Shown: piece after piece, positions 43,035 through 54,200 of the stretch
How positions within the stretch are numbered: position 1 is the stretch's first letter
Layout of the letters: every line of letters begins with the position of its first letter
Origin: Setomelanomma holmii
Lineage: Eukaryota > Ascomycota > Dothideomycetes > Pleosporales > Phaeosphaeriaceae
Length of the DNA: 64,000 bases
Reading direction: 5' to 3'
NCBI GenBank assembly: GCA_010015745.1
Contig: ML978203.1
Span: forward strand, 62,001-126,000
Position numbers and translations under genes: made by a program
The notes under the pieces: generated by a model
What the model saw: the letters and a program-made list of their open reading frames with translations, nothing else
Told to the model about the DNA's origin: nothing
Database searches by the model: none

Positions 43035-44873
43035 ATGGCTGATACGACAGCAAAGAAAGGCGGCTTTCGTGCCTTCTTTGGGAAAAGAACAAATGCAGAT
43101 GCAAATGGGCGAAGGAAACTGTCCAAGAAAGGGTCGCAGAACGAAGCGAGTGGAGCCGAGAAGCTTGGTACGGAGATCGTGGCGAATCCCAGACGCCAGG
43201 ATTCGGGGAGTTTCACAAGCCAAAGCATCGACCTGACCAGTGACGACTTAGGCCTTCCTTCTTATGATGATGCGACAGCTCTCAGTCAACGTGTTCATCG
43301 AGACAGCCCATATGCTGCAGCCAGCGCTCTTGTCGAGCACAATCATGGTTATGCGCAGGCGATCCCGCCTGTGGCTGAATACCGACGGAATTCCGAGGGA
43401 CAGCAACAGTATGCTGCACCACTGTACAAAACACATAGTGCTCGATCGGCGTCCATGTCACAGGTCAATAGTAAATCCTTTCAAGAGAAAAGCCAAACCT
43501 TACAGGCGGGGAAGGCACCTCCAGCAAAACTCAGCAAGGCGCACAGGATGCCCAAAACTGATGAAATCCTCGACAAGGACACGGGCGAACGAAAAGACCT
43601 CACGGACATGATGCATGCCTTCACTTTCAACGAGGAGCTCGACATCATTGATGAGAAAGTGGACGAGGGCTCGCTCGATTACGATCCCTCGAAACCCGAC
43701 GGCACTGACATGCTTGGAGGTGTGTCACCTGAGGTTTGGCTACGAGTCGCAGACTTCTTGACACCGCTCGATGTTGCCAATCTTTCGTCGACATGTCGCA
43801 CGATGTACGCGCGACTTGGAAGACATCCACATAAGCTTTTACTAGATCCAGTAAACCGATCTCACCGTCTCAACTTCCTCTTGGCAATGGACCACAAGCT
43901 CCCGCGCCATCTTTTCTGCTTCCCATGTGCACAATGGCATCTAAGAATACAACCTGGACTTGAGACACTCAAACCTCACCACGTCTTGAATCCACTTTTC
44001 GAGTGTCCAAATAGGACGAACATACATCTACCACCGCCCCGAATCCGGATAAGTGAAGGTCGTCTGCTCCCGTTTGCCTTTGTGCAGCTAGCTCGAAGGT
44101 CGTGGGCTTTCGGTCCCGGGTTCGGTATCGGCCACCAAACTCTTGCACGGAGGTGGAAGGACCCGTACTCGGAGTGGACACATGAAAGCATGTATCACGT
44201 CACGGATAATGGCCATCTCATGATGAGAGTGAAGTCTCAGCGTTATGTGGAAGGTACGTACAAACTACGATCCTGTAGATCCAGCATCTGATTTGACAAC
44301 GCAGGTGGATTGACGGCCGCAGCTAAGCGCATGCTGCTGTTCAGCCGTGGCGACTATACACCATACTTCAGTGTTTGTTCGCATTGGAAAGACGGCATAC
44401 TGACATCTATTCCAAAATGTGCTCTTGACCATATACCATTCACTCCAGACTCGGAGGTCTATGTTATGACACAAGTGAAGGAAAAGATCGCCGGCAAGAA
44501 AGCCATCGGTCACGTTAACCTTTGCAGTCGCTGCCGGCCAATGCGCCGATGCCCCGAATGTCCAACAGAATACCTCTTTGAGCTAAAGCTTGTCGAAGAC
44601 AAGACGGTTCGAAACCATTCTCCAGAGCGGTTCAAACAAGCCCTGGTCGTCAGTCGCTGGAGCGATCTGGGACCAGGGAGGTCACCTGATGACAAAGAAT
44701 GGGCTTCAATCGCTGGAGAGAACAACGACTACGACAGTTTCTTGGAAATTGGACGCAGAGCGATCAGCGGTGTCTTCGAAAGCGCGTTTACTGACACCAT
44801 TCCCGGCCAGCGAATCCTCTCTATGAACCCCAAGAAGGTCAAGGCGGACGAGATAGGAGGTAATTGGTACTAG
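43035..44873 (+). CDS. F-box-like protein
   Basis: Exons 43035-44253 and 44305-44873 encode 595 residues. The first 200 are polar and low complexity, starting MADTTAKKGGFRAFFGKRT, with many possible phosphosites. An F-box-like segment spans about residues 230-272 (GVSPEVWLRVADFLTPLDVA, then LSSTCRTMYARLG). After it come CFPCAQWHLRI and, in the second exon, a cysteine cluster LCSRCRPMRRCPECPTEY that may bind zinc, followed by KTVRNHSPERFKQALVVSRW and SIAGENNDYDSF. This architecture is common in moulds, where F-box proteins recruit substrates to SCF ubiquitin ligases; no target is suggested. The intron is 51 bases (GTACGT..CGCAG) and its removal restores EGGLTAAAKRMLL. It is convergent with the epimerase gene, 209 bases away. 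Confidence 0.88.
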
Positions 44874-45082
44874 AACCTTGCTGTTCCTTATCAAAATGTA
44901 CAACAGAGATACCGCAAGATAACATAGCCGATATGGGGCGCGGTCAACAAATCACATTAAGCCTCCAAAGCACGATCCGTCTATATACTGCTGCGACATC
45001 GCCAACCGTTTTACCGTCAATACATGGTTTGCTCGATTGTCGTCTTTCTAACGCAAGGCAAAGCAAACAGTCCTGATGTTAC

Positions 45083-46480
45083 TCATACAGCATTTCTCAG
45101 CTTCAAATAATGCCAGGTATCCTGACACGCATCCATTAGCGTCTTGTTAGTCGCCCACCCCAGTTCGGTCTTCGCTCGATCCGCCGCAGCAACAGAAGAT
45201 TGCACATCGCCGGCTCTCCGCGCAACCACTTTTCGGGGCACGCTGCGCTTCGATACTGCTTCCATCGTCTTCACAACTTCCTCGACAGAATGCCCTCGTC
45301 CAGCACCAAGGTTGATCGTTCTGAAGCCAGGCACACGGTTCGCCTGGGCTGCTTGCAGTGCAGCTGTATGGCCTTTCGCGAGGTCGGTGACATGGATGAA
45401 GTCACGCACTGCGGTTCCATCGGGTGTTTGCCAATCATTTCCATATACTGATAACTCGGGTATTTGACCTGTCATGACCTTGACAACGACTGGCAGCAGG
45501 TTGGAGGGGACGCCTTTGGGATCTTCGCCCAGCAAGCCGTCCGCATCACACCCCACAGGATTGAAGTATCGCAGCGCAAAGATAGTCCAGTTCGGATCGC
45601 TGCGCGCCAAGTCTGCCAATATTGCTTCTCCAAAGAACTTTGTCCGACCATATGGGCTAGTGATGCCGGTGTATCCTGGTTGCGATAGCTTCGCATCGCC
45701 GTCTTTCTCGACATAGATCTCGTTCTCGTGGACACAGTGCTCTTCGCGAAGAAGTTTCGAACCATCGGCTAATGAACCATAGACAGCTGCGCTCGAGGAG
45801 AAGATGAAAGTGCGTATGCCATACTCTTCGAGAAGGCCGATGAAGTCGAGGAGACCTGCAATGTTGTTGTAATAGTATCGCATGGGCTGATGAATACTTT
45901 CCTCGACGGCTTTGAAGGCTGCGAAGTGGATGACGCCAATGATCGATGAGCGCGTTTCGCCTGGAGAGTACAGCTGATTTGAGCCCGGAAGGGTGAATGT
46001 GTCGAGCAACTCGCGCATCGCTGGCATGTCCCTATAGTTCATGTTGTGGAAGTGTGCCTTGGAACATTGCCCACCAATGCGGTCGAAGTGCATCTGCGCG
46101 GTCTTGAGAATGCGATGGAAGACATCGTCGGCACTGTTGCTGAGATCGTCTACGATGAGCACATTATGGCCGGCCTTCATCAACTCAACTACAGTATGGC
46201 TGCCGATGAAGCCCAACCCTCCAGTAACGAGGACATAGTGGGACTCGCTGGCAAGGGGTGAAGAAGTGTCGAACAAGACTTCGCGCTCTGTTCCAGGGGT
46301 TGTCGATCTTGATATACCAGGAGAAGACTGAGGGGTGCTCTCCACTGACGAGTTCATTTCATTGACAAAGCGATCTGGAAACGATTGAGGAACGACTGCG
46401 TGCGGTAACAACCGACGGGAATGACGGCGAGCGAATGTGAACGGGTTGGCGAATACGACCATTTTTGGATCTCTGTCCAA
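45083..46480 (-). CDS. uge3: UDP-glucose 4-epimerase (GalE type), probable Uge3
   Basis: A single exon encodes 465 residues. After an 80-residue extension the Rossmann motif VTGGLGFIGSH (residues about 85-95) opens a full GalE: VDDLSNSADDV, VIHFAAFKAVEESIHQPMRY, FSSSAAVYG (catalytic Ser), SPYGRTKFFGE (Tyr-xxx-Lys), ALRYFNPVGCDADGLLGEDP, DWQTPDGTAVRDFIHVTDLA and GAGRGHSVEEVV. The enzyme interconverts UDP-Glc and UDP-Gal and, in some homologues, UDP-GlcNAc and UDP-GalNAc. Two Sph3-like glycosidase genes and a giant glycosyltransferase lie next to it, as in the Aspergillus galactosaminogalactan cluster, so the uge3 role (supplying Gal and GalNAc units) is the best guess. A housekeeping Gal10-type role is the alternative. 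The first ATG is used; one six codons later is possible. All catalytic residues present. Confidence 0.92.
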   Translation of the reverse strand: MDRDPKMVVFANPFTFARRHSRRLLPHAVVPQSFPDRFVNEMNSSVESTPQSSPGISRSTTPGTEREVLFDTSSPLASESHYVLVTGGLGFIGSHTVVELMKAGHNVLIVDDLSNSADDVFHRILKTAQMHFDRIGGQCSKAHFHNMNYRDMPAMRELLDTFTLPGSNQLYSPGETRSSIIGVIHFAAFKAVEESIHQPMRYYYNNIAGLLDFIGLLEEYGIRTFIFSSSAAVYGSLADGSKLLREEHCVHENEIYVEKDGDAKLSQPGYTGITSPYGRTKFFGEAILADLARSDPNWTIFALRYFNPVGCDADGLLGEDPKGVPSNLLPVVVKVMTGQIPELSVYGNDWQTPDGTAVRDFIHVTDLAKGHTAALQAAQANRVPGFRTINLGAGRGHSVEEVVKTMEAVSKRSVPRKVVARRAGDVQSSVAAADRAKTELGWATNKTLMDACQDTWHYLKLRNAV

Positions 46481-47297
46481 GAGCTCCCTTTTTCAAACGA
46501 ATGTGGTGATCGATAAATTTCGGAGCATGTGTAGTACACCTCCTTGCAAAACTCAACTTTGCAACATTGACCGTCATACACAAGTATCACTCCAGTCACC
46601 ACACTTTCCCACTTGGTCGCGAGCTACAAGGCAAACGTCAAGACACCGCCCAAGCGCGAACACAACCAAAGCGGGCCTTCAGAGCCGGTCTGCCATACGC
46701 TTCGTACTTTTCCTGGCAAGCGTGGTTCGACTGTCCAAGAGCTCAAGGAGCTAGGAGGCTGAGCAGGTTCCCAACCTTGCCGATATGGCGACCACATCAT
46801 CCTACGGCACGTTCGCCATGCAAGACGCCACTAAATCGATAGTATACGAATCCAAGGCCCACGTTACAGTCAATAAAAATTTCAAGACCTCGTAAGTGTC
46901 GAGCGGTTACACGAAGCCGACGGATGCGGTAAGCGCACGCTGACGGGCTGACGGCGGGCCGACAAATTCCAGGTAAGCATCCCTAAACACTGGTACACGG
47001 AGGCGAAATGTGCCTTCACTGAACCTTGTACTTGTGCCGAGCAACGATCGGTGCGCAGGTACCGAAATTAGAAATGCGCGTGGGGTGCCACAAATATTGA
47101 CCTGACTCACGGATCCACAAGGATTGGTTTAATCTACGTGGGGCTGCAGCAAGGCGCTATCAAGACTTGTTTCGCCTCGTATCAGAGGCTCAACAGGTCA
47201 GATTGCTGAGCGCTTCCGCCTACCTAATGTTCCATAAAGGATCCTTGCGAGGAGACGCACTCATTCTAGACCTGTCCATGAAATCGTAAGCTCTGAG
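46481..47297. other. Intergenic region between divergent epimerase and sph3-like genes
   Basis: About 820 bases, presumably carrying both promoters. An ATG at 46785 opens 36 codons (MATTSSYGTFAMQD..) ending at a good GTAAGT donor, so a small unrecognised gene could start here, but I find no following exon. Confidence 0.45.
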
Positions 47298-48265
47298 ATG
47301 GAGCCTCCTCGAGCACAAGTCATTGTACCGCTTTACATTTGGCCTTGTAGCTCCGCCGATTGGCAGCCACTGTTTGATTCGTATGTATACCCCTGGGACA
47401 GACTCACCCGCCAGCCTCGTACAATGTAACTGACTAATCTCCTCGGAGTTCAGAATTGCCGCTCACCCTTCGGTGGAGTTTCTCATCGTCATCAACCCCA
47501 ACAGCGGCCCAGGAGCTGAGTCACTGCCCGGCCATGACTATGAGCGCGAAGTTCCAAAATTGACGTCTGCTCCCAACGTAACTACTATCGGATACGTTCG
47601 GATCGACTACTGCCGAAAACCGTTGCATGACGCGTGCGAAGAAATTGACCGATTTGCGGGGTGGGTCACAGCACATGGTAACGACGTGCCTGGCCTGTCT
47701 GTCCAAGGTGTCTACCTAGACGAGACACCCAACCACTACTCTGCGGGCCGAGCACTGTATTTGGAGGCGCTACACAAGCATATCAAGACTAAGGAGGGTC
47801 TTCTCGGTCAGCGATTGGTGAGTTGCATTTCTAAAATTGTTCAGTCATTCACTGCCAGGGATGTCTTTCCTTATCTTGTGTGCTCCTTCGATTTCCACCA
47901 AAGATACCCCTGCAGCAGTCGCACATCACTGACCGGTGTATCTGCAGGTCGTTCATAACCCTGGCACGCCACCTGACGCAGGGCTGGCCAGTCCTGCAGT
48001 TGTAGACATAGTCGTCACTTGCGAGGAGCCTTTTGAGCGGTATGCAGGCGAGGAAGTTCAGCAACGGCTCAGAGATTACTTCTTTGACCGCACGCGCTCG
48101 GGCTATCAGATATCTGGTGTGCCTAAGGCGCAAATTAGGGAGGTAACCAGAGAATTTAGGCAAAGGAGCGCATTCGTCTTTGCCACCAGCTTGGTGGATG
48201 ACTTTTACGAGAGCTTCGGCGAGTGTTGGGAGGCGTTCATCGAAGCCATGGAAGTGAATCGATAG
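47298..48265 (+). CDS. Spherulin-4/Sph3-like (GH135) glycosidase, no membrane anchor
   Basis: Three exons (47298-47380, 47454-47817, 47948-48265) encode 254 residues. The chain begins MEPPRAQVIVPLYIWPCSSA, directly at the first strand of the barrel, and shows LIVINPNSGPGAE, VTTIGYVRIDY, GVYLDETPNHYS and, in exon 3, VVHNPGTPPDAG, VDIVVTCEEPFE and SLVDDFYESFGECW. The acidic residues Asp117, Glu118 and Glu175 fall where Sph3 has its essential Asp-Glu pair and later Glu, so it should be an active endo-acting glycosidase on GalNAc-containing polymer. Signal peptide and transmembrane segment are both missing, unlike the paralogue at 49592, so it may act in the cytosol or be exported unconventionally. 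The third exon needs a 130-base intron, longer than others here. Frame intact. Confidence 0.9.
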
Positions 48266-49591
48266 TGTGTTGCTGCAGATACTACTGTTCATAGTTCTAG
48301 CAGCTTGCGGGCCTGCCCAAGCAGTTGTTGAAATTCCTCGTGTTTCGCATTCCTGATGACGTGACTTATGTCTGGCTGGAGCAATCACTCGCTGGCACTG
48401 GGTCTTCGAGTTTGTGGTGCGTAGTTTCCTGTTAACACGAAGCCTGTGATGGTCGTTTAGAACGGAGTCGTGGGCCTATGTGGTAGCTCGGACGTCCTCA
48501 CGCCTCGTAAAGATGGCAGCGTCTAGACAGACACGCGCGGCGGTTCTCATCACCAAGATGGTATGTCGACACTCGATGACTATGTTAGACCACAGATGAC
48601 GCCCTGGTGGAATCTGCCGAAAAGAAAGTGACAGGAAGCATCTGCTTCACGAACAATGCCAAAATGAGGATGATGGCTCGTATTGCGGGATCCTCGGTGG
48701 GGTTGGCGTAAGATAGGCATCTTGGTGTTCTAGGATGGAACTTGCCACGTCGACGTCGCAAACAGGAAGCAACGCCGTTCTCAAAATCTCCAGGTACGGC
48801 TCATTTCGATATTTGGTGCATCAGCGGCTGGTGGTGTAGTCTCATCTCACACCAGGACGGCTCACTACTTTTGGGGAATGAAGAGTTTGGGGTGTTATCA
48901 GTCAGCGCGGCTAGCATTCCCAACAAACCACTGCCTGGTCGGCGGATGGAGTACGGCCTCGGCTGGCGATGCGCCAGTAGGGGATCATGGTTCCGATCTA
49001 TGCGTAAGCCACATGGCGTTTAGGCGAGCGTGGCAGACCAGTCCTAGCCGTTGATGGTATGTTCCGATCAGCAGGAGACTTTCTTCTCAAAGAGTAGCGT
49101 ATGGTGAAAATGACAGGGTTACGATTGGCGATAGATAAGCTAAGGGGGTTAAGCTTTTTCTTGCTAGGTGTACGGCACTGGGCGGCGCCTTGGAGCTGGG
49201 GCCACTTTCATCCGATCTAATCAGAAATGATGAAGCTTATCGCAACCTCGTGCTCTCGCATTGGCACTCGTATTTTGATACCAACCACAGGGCACAGCAT
49301 TTCCACAGGACGGCACCGGTGTACAAGTCGACCCGCTCGCATGCACAACGACGAACGTGCCGCGCCGTGTGGCTTCCGCCGTCAGATTTGCCCAGGCAGT
49401 TGACCCTTGAGAGGCTCGTACACCCCCACTCTGAGATTTGCACAATATTAAGATTTACTACGTTTGGTATAGGGTATACTAACAATAAAACAGCGCCACC
49501 AGACTCAAATCTACACTGACTCGGCGCCACAAAAGCTTGGTGACACAGGAACACCGATTAGCATCTTTGCGTGGTACCTGAACCACGCCCA
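48266..49591. other. Gene-free region between the two Sph3-like genes
   Basis: About 1.3 kb between convergent genes. I looked here for remains of the deacetylase (agd3) and the GH114 glycosidase (ega3) that occupy the Aspergillus cluster and found no coding stretch that resembles either. Short frames (48742-49023, 49190-49519) have no motif. Confidence 0.5.
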
Positions 49592-50657
49592 CTACGTCGG
49601 GATAGCAGCCGTGAAGTCGGCCCAGTCATCGGCGAAGCTCTCGTAGTAGTTTTCGTCGTTCGTGGTTACGAACAACCATTCGGCCCGCTTGCTCAAGCCA
49701 TCGACGAAAGTGTGCAGCTTACCCTTGTCCATGGCAGGTACGGAGTGCACCATGTAACAGTTGTTGGAACGGTCGTCCTTGAGAGCAGCTAGGTCAGCCT
49801 CCTTGGACTGGTACTCCGTATAAGATTGTTCGAACACAACCGAGATGTCAGTGTTGCTGTCGTTGAATCGGAAGTCCGGGATGACGCCAGGGTTGCGAAT
49901 CACCTAGGCCCACCTCTGTCAGCAAATGGACCGATCTTGCCAGGTTTGCGGGTCCAATACATACCGTCTTCGCACCTTGGAACTTTGCATCCTTGACAGC
50001 ACGAGTTGCATTGAGCATGAAGCTCACGGCATCCGCGCTATACTCGTGGGGCGATTCATCGAAAAAAATTCCATCGATCGCGAAAGCTTGATCCTTTGAG
50101 GCCCATCCCGCGTACACGTTCAGCTCCGAGATGACATCCGACAAGTTCCTCGTGGCATAGCCAGTTCGTACGTATCCAACCTTATTGACGTTGGGATATT
50201 TGGCGAGCTGTGTCAGAGCAGCAGTGTACTGCACGTCCGGGTGCTGCGACGATCCGGGGCCGCTACTTGGATTGATGATCACGGTGAAATTCAGCGATGG
50301 ATCGTCGAGCAGCCTACAGTGATCAGCAATTGTCGAGAGAAGCGAGAAAATTGACTGTAGGTCAACTTACGCATCATAAAGCGGTGCCCATGTGGCATTC
50401 TCTTTGGGGTAAATGTAAAGAGGGAGCAGCACTCGAGTATCCGGCTTGCTCTTATGTTTCTTTGGAAGGATGACGGCGAGCGGGACGGCGATGGCGATGA
50501 TAATAGCAATGACAGCAGCGACAGCAACGGCAATGAACCATGGCCGTTTCCACAAAGGTTTCTGTGTGGTGGCAGGCTTCTCTGATGCTTCGATGGAGGG
50601 ACTTGACGATCCGTTCCAGTCGCGAAAATGGGTGGGAAGTTGGACCTTGGAGGCCAT
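49592..50657 (-). CDS. sph3: Membrane-anchored spherulin-4 family glycosidase (GH135), Sph3 type
   Basis: Three exons (50657-50371, 50313-49965, 49903-49592) encode 315 residues. A short polar N terminus is followed by one hydrophobic segment at about residues 40-65 (WFIAVAVAAVIAIIIAIAV), then VLLPLYIYPKENATWAPLYD and the GH135 barrel: TVIINPSSGPGSS, VGYVRTGYATR, IDGIFFDESPHEYS, VIRNPGVIPDF, DISVVFEQSYTEY and ENYYESFADDWADF. Asp181, Glu182 and Glu237 match the three essential acids of Aspergillus Sph3, with the same 55-residue spacing between the glutamates as I recall for that enzyme. Sph3 cleaves N-acetylgalactosamine regions of galactosaminogalactan and is required to make that polymer. 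The type II anchor would place the enzyme outside the membrane. It shares a 581-base divergent promoter with the giant glycosyltransferase, as expected for co-regulated partners. Confidence 0.93.
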
Positions 50658-51238
50658 CTTGGTGAAGATCTGAGCTGACAGAAGGAAAGGAGTCGTACAA
50701 CGTATTCTGAATATTTCCCAGGACTAAGGAAATTGCGGACGTGTCAACTACGCGCCTCAGAGGTGCAGGATGTGAGAGACTCCAGCCTGGCCTCATACAG
50801 GGTACTAACCCAAAAATAACGAACGGTAAGATGGTCTCCGTGAGGACCATTAGCCCTGTCCCACCTTATCTGAAGATTGCCTCGAGTGGCGCCAGCCTTG
50901 ACAATAGTACGTGCTGCCGATACGAGGTGTGCTTGCCACACGCCCATGCACCCAGACTATTGATGTTACTCCTTTCGTACTCAAAAATTAGCTGACGGGT
51001 TACAGCCACCAGGCCCTAATCGCCGGTTAGTGAACCTGGACCTCCACGCCGCTATTACCATGGCCCGTCAGTCACGATGGCTGGGCTTGGTTGCTTGTCG
51101 TCTTCAGCTCTCGAGCTGTATCCATTCGCTTTCAAAAGTCTTCCTCTCTTTGTCGCCTTTCGTTATTGTCCTTCGTTTTGGTAGCTATCCACCATGGCGG
51201 TGTCCTACCTTGGATTGGATGCTGTTGGCTGGGGGGTA
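50658..51238. promoter_or_regulatory. Shared divergent promoter of sph3 and gtb3
   Basis: A 581-base region between two divergent start codons of functionally linked genes, so it should contain control sites for both. I see no box I can assign with confidence. Confidence 0.55.
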
Positions 51239-54200
51239 ATGTTTGATTCATGGTGGAACAAGGTATGAAGCCCTCTTTCAAGCTACGAATGAGCTGATAC
51301 GTACCATAGGTCATTGCAATCTTTCTCTTAGCCACGATCGTTCTGGGTGGACTATACTTACTCTATCGACTAATATTGAGTTTGAGGAGGTACTGGCGGG
51401 TACGCGATCATCCCTTGCATCGAAAAGTCTCACATACTTACTCTTGTGTAACTTCAGTCAAGAAAGCAGCGCGTGACCGTCCCAAAGTCTGTTGCACAAC
51501 ACCTTGCTCGCCTACAGCGTGGTGCTAAACCTATTGCCGCCGCTCGTACAACATCTGAGGAATCGAAGTCGTTTGGAGTTTTCCTTGGAGCTTTCGACTA
51601 TCCCACTACACCCGCGCAAGCTCGTCTACTATCACAATGGGATGTCGTCGTCTTAAACCCACTTGCGAGCGGCGTCACGGACGCTCTGTCCACTTGCGCA
51701 TATGCATCGCCCCAGGTTCTAGGACGTTTGGACGTCCGATCACTTATGGAATCCGAGCGAGGATCGAACGAGGAGCAAATCATTCGTTCGATCCGCATTC
51801 TGGATGAGACCATTACGAACTTCTTCCGCACGGGCAACGCTATGGAGTCCCCATTCACGGCTGTATTGCTTGCGAACTCTAGTGATCACTTTTCGTCCCC
51901 GGTCCTGAATGGACTTGTCACCTACATCAACGCTCTTGGCTTTGCGGTATGGCTCGAGATGGCGCCACCCGAGTATCTTTCAGATGCTCAATGTCGCGCG
52001 ATCAACATGAAGTCGATTGGCGGCATTGTATACCGCAACGGCACTATTCGCAGAGACGGTGAACAGCAAGACTTCCACCAAATGGGCGCGATGCGCACAG
52101 CCATGAGAGCTGTCGCCGCTCAGAGGGTCCCGACCGGTCCACCGATGATGCTCTGGGAAACAATCAATGATGGATATGAGCATCAATACGCAGTCACTCA
52201 GCGTAGCTTCAGTTGGTGCAGGTACAACAGTGCACTTTCTTGGATCGGTTCTGCCTCTGCGTTGACCAATGCGGAAGTTGCAGCTGTCCAAACTGTTTCG
52301 GAAGCTCCCCTAGGTGCTCTCATGTGGATGAAGAACGACAAGAATATGAAGGCCCATAACGTTTGGCGCGCTAATGACAAGGTAAGCAAAAATTTCGCAT
52401 GCACCACGTCGTGCAATAATTCCTGTGCGACCTTCACCAAATCCTGTCGTGAAAAACACGGGCTACAGTTTCCTAGACAACCTCAGATGCTTTTGTCTTC
52501 AGACTTGGTCAATGACGAAGTACTCTGAGAATAGCCAGGCCTCTGCATGGCAAGCTGAATGATGGAAAGAAAGCTAATGCATATGTCTAGATCATTCCTG
52601 CCATTCGCGAGAATGATTCGCTCTACGATACCTTGAACGCCTTTCTTCCGCACCTGGCTCAGAAGCTGAGATTCGTAGCTTTATCGTCATATGCAATTTC
52701 ATCGAAAGATGATGGTGCTCTGATTGATGCCGTACGATATTCGCAAGCGCTCAAGGATCCGCGCGCTTCGCCTCTGTCACGTTCAGCTGATGGCGTGGAT
52801 TACAGTGGACTTGGATGCTTTCAACTAGGACTCGAGGCCACTTCCGAACAATTCGACGAACTTCTCCAAGCACAGCGACATCTTAAGGATCTGGGTCTTC
52901 TTCAGCAGCTGAAGCCGGAAGATCTGCAAGCCATCAGGGAACAGATCCATGTTCTTCAAAGCGTTCGCGGGAGCCGTGCACTTTCTGTCGTGGCATCAAC
53001 CGCTGTCGATGATCTTCTCTCCATGCTTGATACTCACGAGGGAAGCCAGGAGACGCAACTCAACGTCTTCATCGGACTACACTCCGGCTTCCAAGCGGGG
53101 GCCGAAGTTCAATTCTGGGGCTTGTACGACATCGATGCTGTGTACGGCGGATTGGACGTATATCTGTCAGGCTTCACGCAGAATCGAGCGAGCACCGTCT
53201 TACACACCTTTCTCTCCAGTCAAGGATGCACACGTGCGGAATGTTTCATGGCCGAGTTCGCAATGGCAGAGCTAAACAACGAGTTGTCGCAAACTTGGCA
53301 TCTACCTCAGCGCATTGTGAACGACATCGAGAAACTCTCTCCCGCGGAAACCATCCTCCTTCGTCAACGACTATCCGCTAAGCAAGACGAAGAGTCATTC
53401 TTGCTGGCCCGAATCCGATCTGCCTGCGATTACCAGCTCGTGGACCGTCCTTCGATGACACAACTCCGGGCGCTAAACTCTGAAGACTTTCTGAGTGGCA
53501 AGATCTCTATCGAAAGCCTCGTTAATTCGCGTCTCAAATGGCACCGCGAATGTGGCTGGGTGTACCCTAACCCACATCGAGCGGTAGAGCTTTTCACCGA
53601 AGTCAACGATCGTCTATACCAGGTCCTGATGGAAGGTGAAAGCGAGGTTTACGAGAGACTCGGTACAAGCTTGCAGGCCATCATGCAGAAAGATCAGGTT
53701 GACGCCGGTGCTGATCTGTTCGCCCTCGCTGTTTTCTGCGCCTTCCGCAAATTCAGTATTGATGAGATCTATCTCGAGGTGCTTGATCGCAACGCTTTTC
53801 CAAATCACTCCACCGATCAAGCTGGCGTCTTTGCAGAGAACTTTGCAGTCGGCTCGCGATGCGATTCCTTCTTCGACTTCTCTCCGCGTGTCCTCGGCAC
53901 AATTCTGGCAGATCGCTATCGTGAGTATTACATGCGTCATCAGCCACCAGACCGCGAGGATGGCTACACCGAGCTACCAACAGCTTACGCAGCTATGCAA
54001 GTCGACTCGGATACGGACTTTGGCAAGGAGAAGGTCTCGAATATCTACAAGGTCACCTTCCTTGGAATCTTCGCGGTGCCTGCTCTCATCGATATTGGTC
54101 TCCTCACCACGATTGGCCGCGGTCTTTATCTGACCACGTTCATGACCTCGAACCAGAAGACCTTCGCCACGACCGCTCTCATGTTGGCCCTTCTTGTTTG

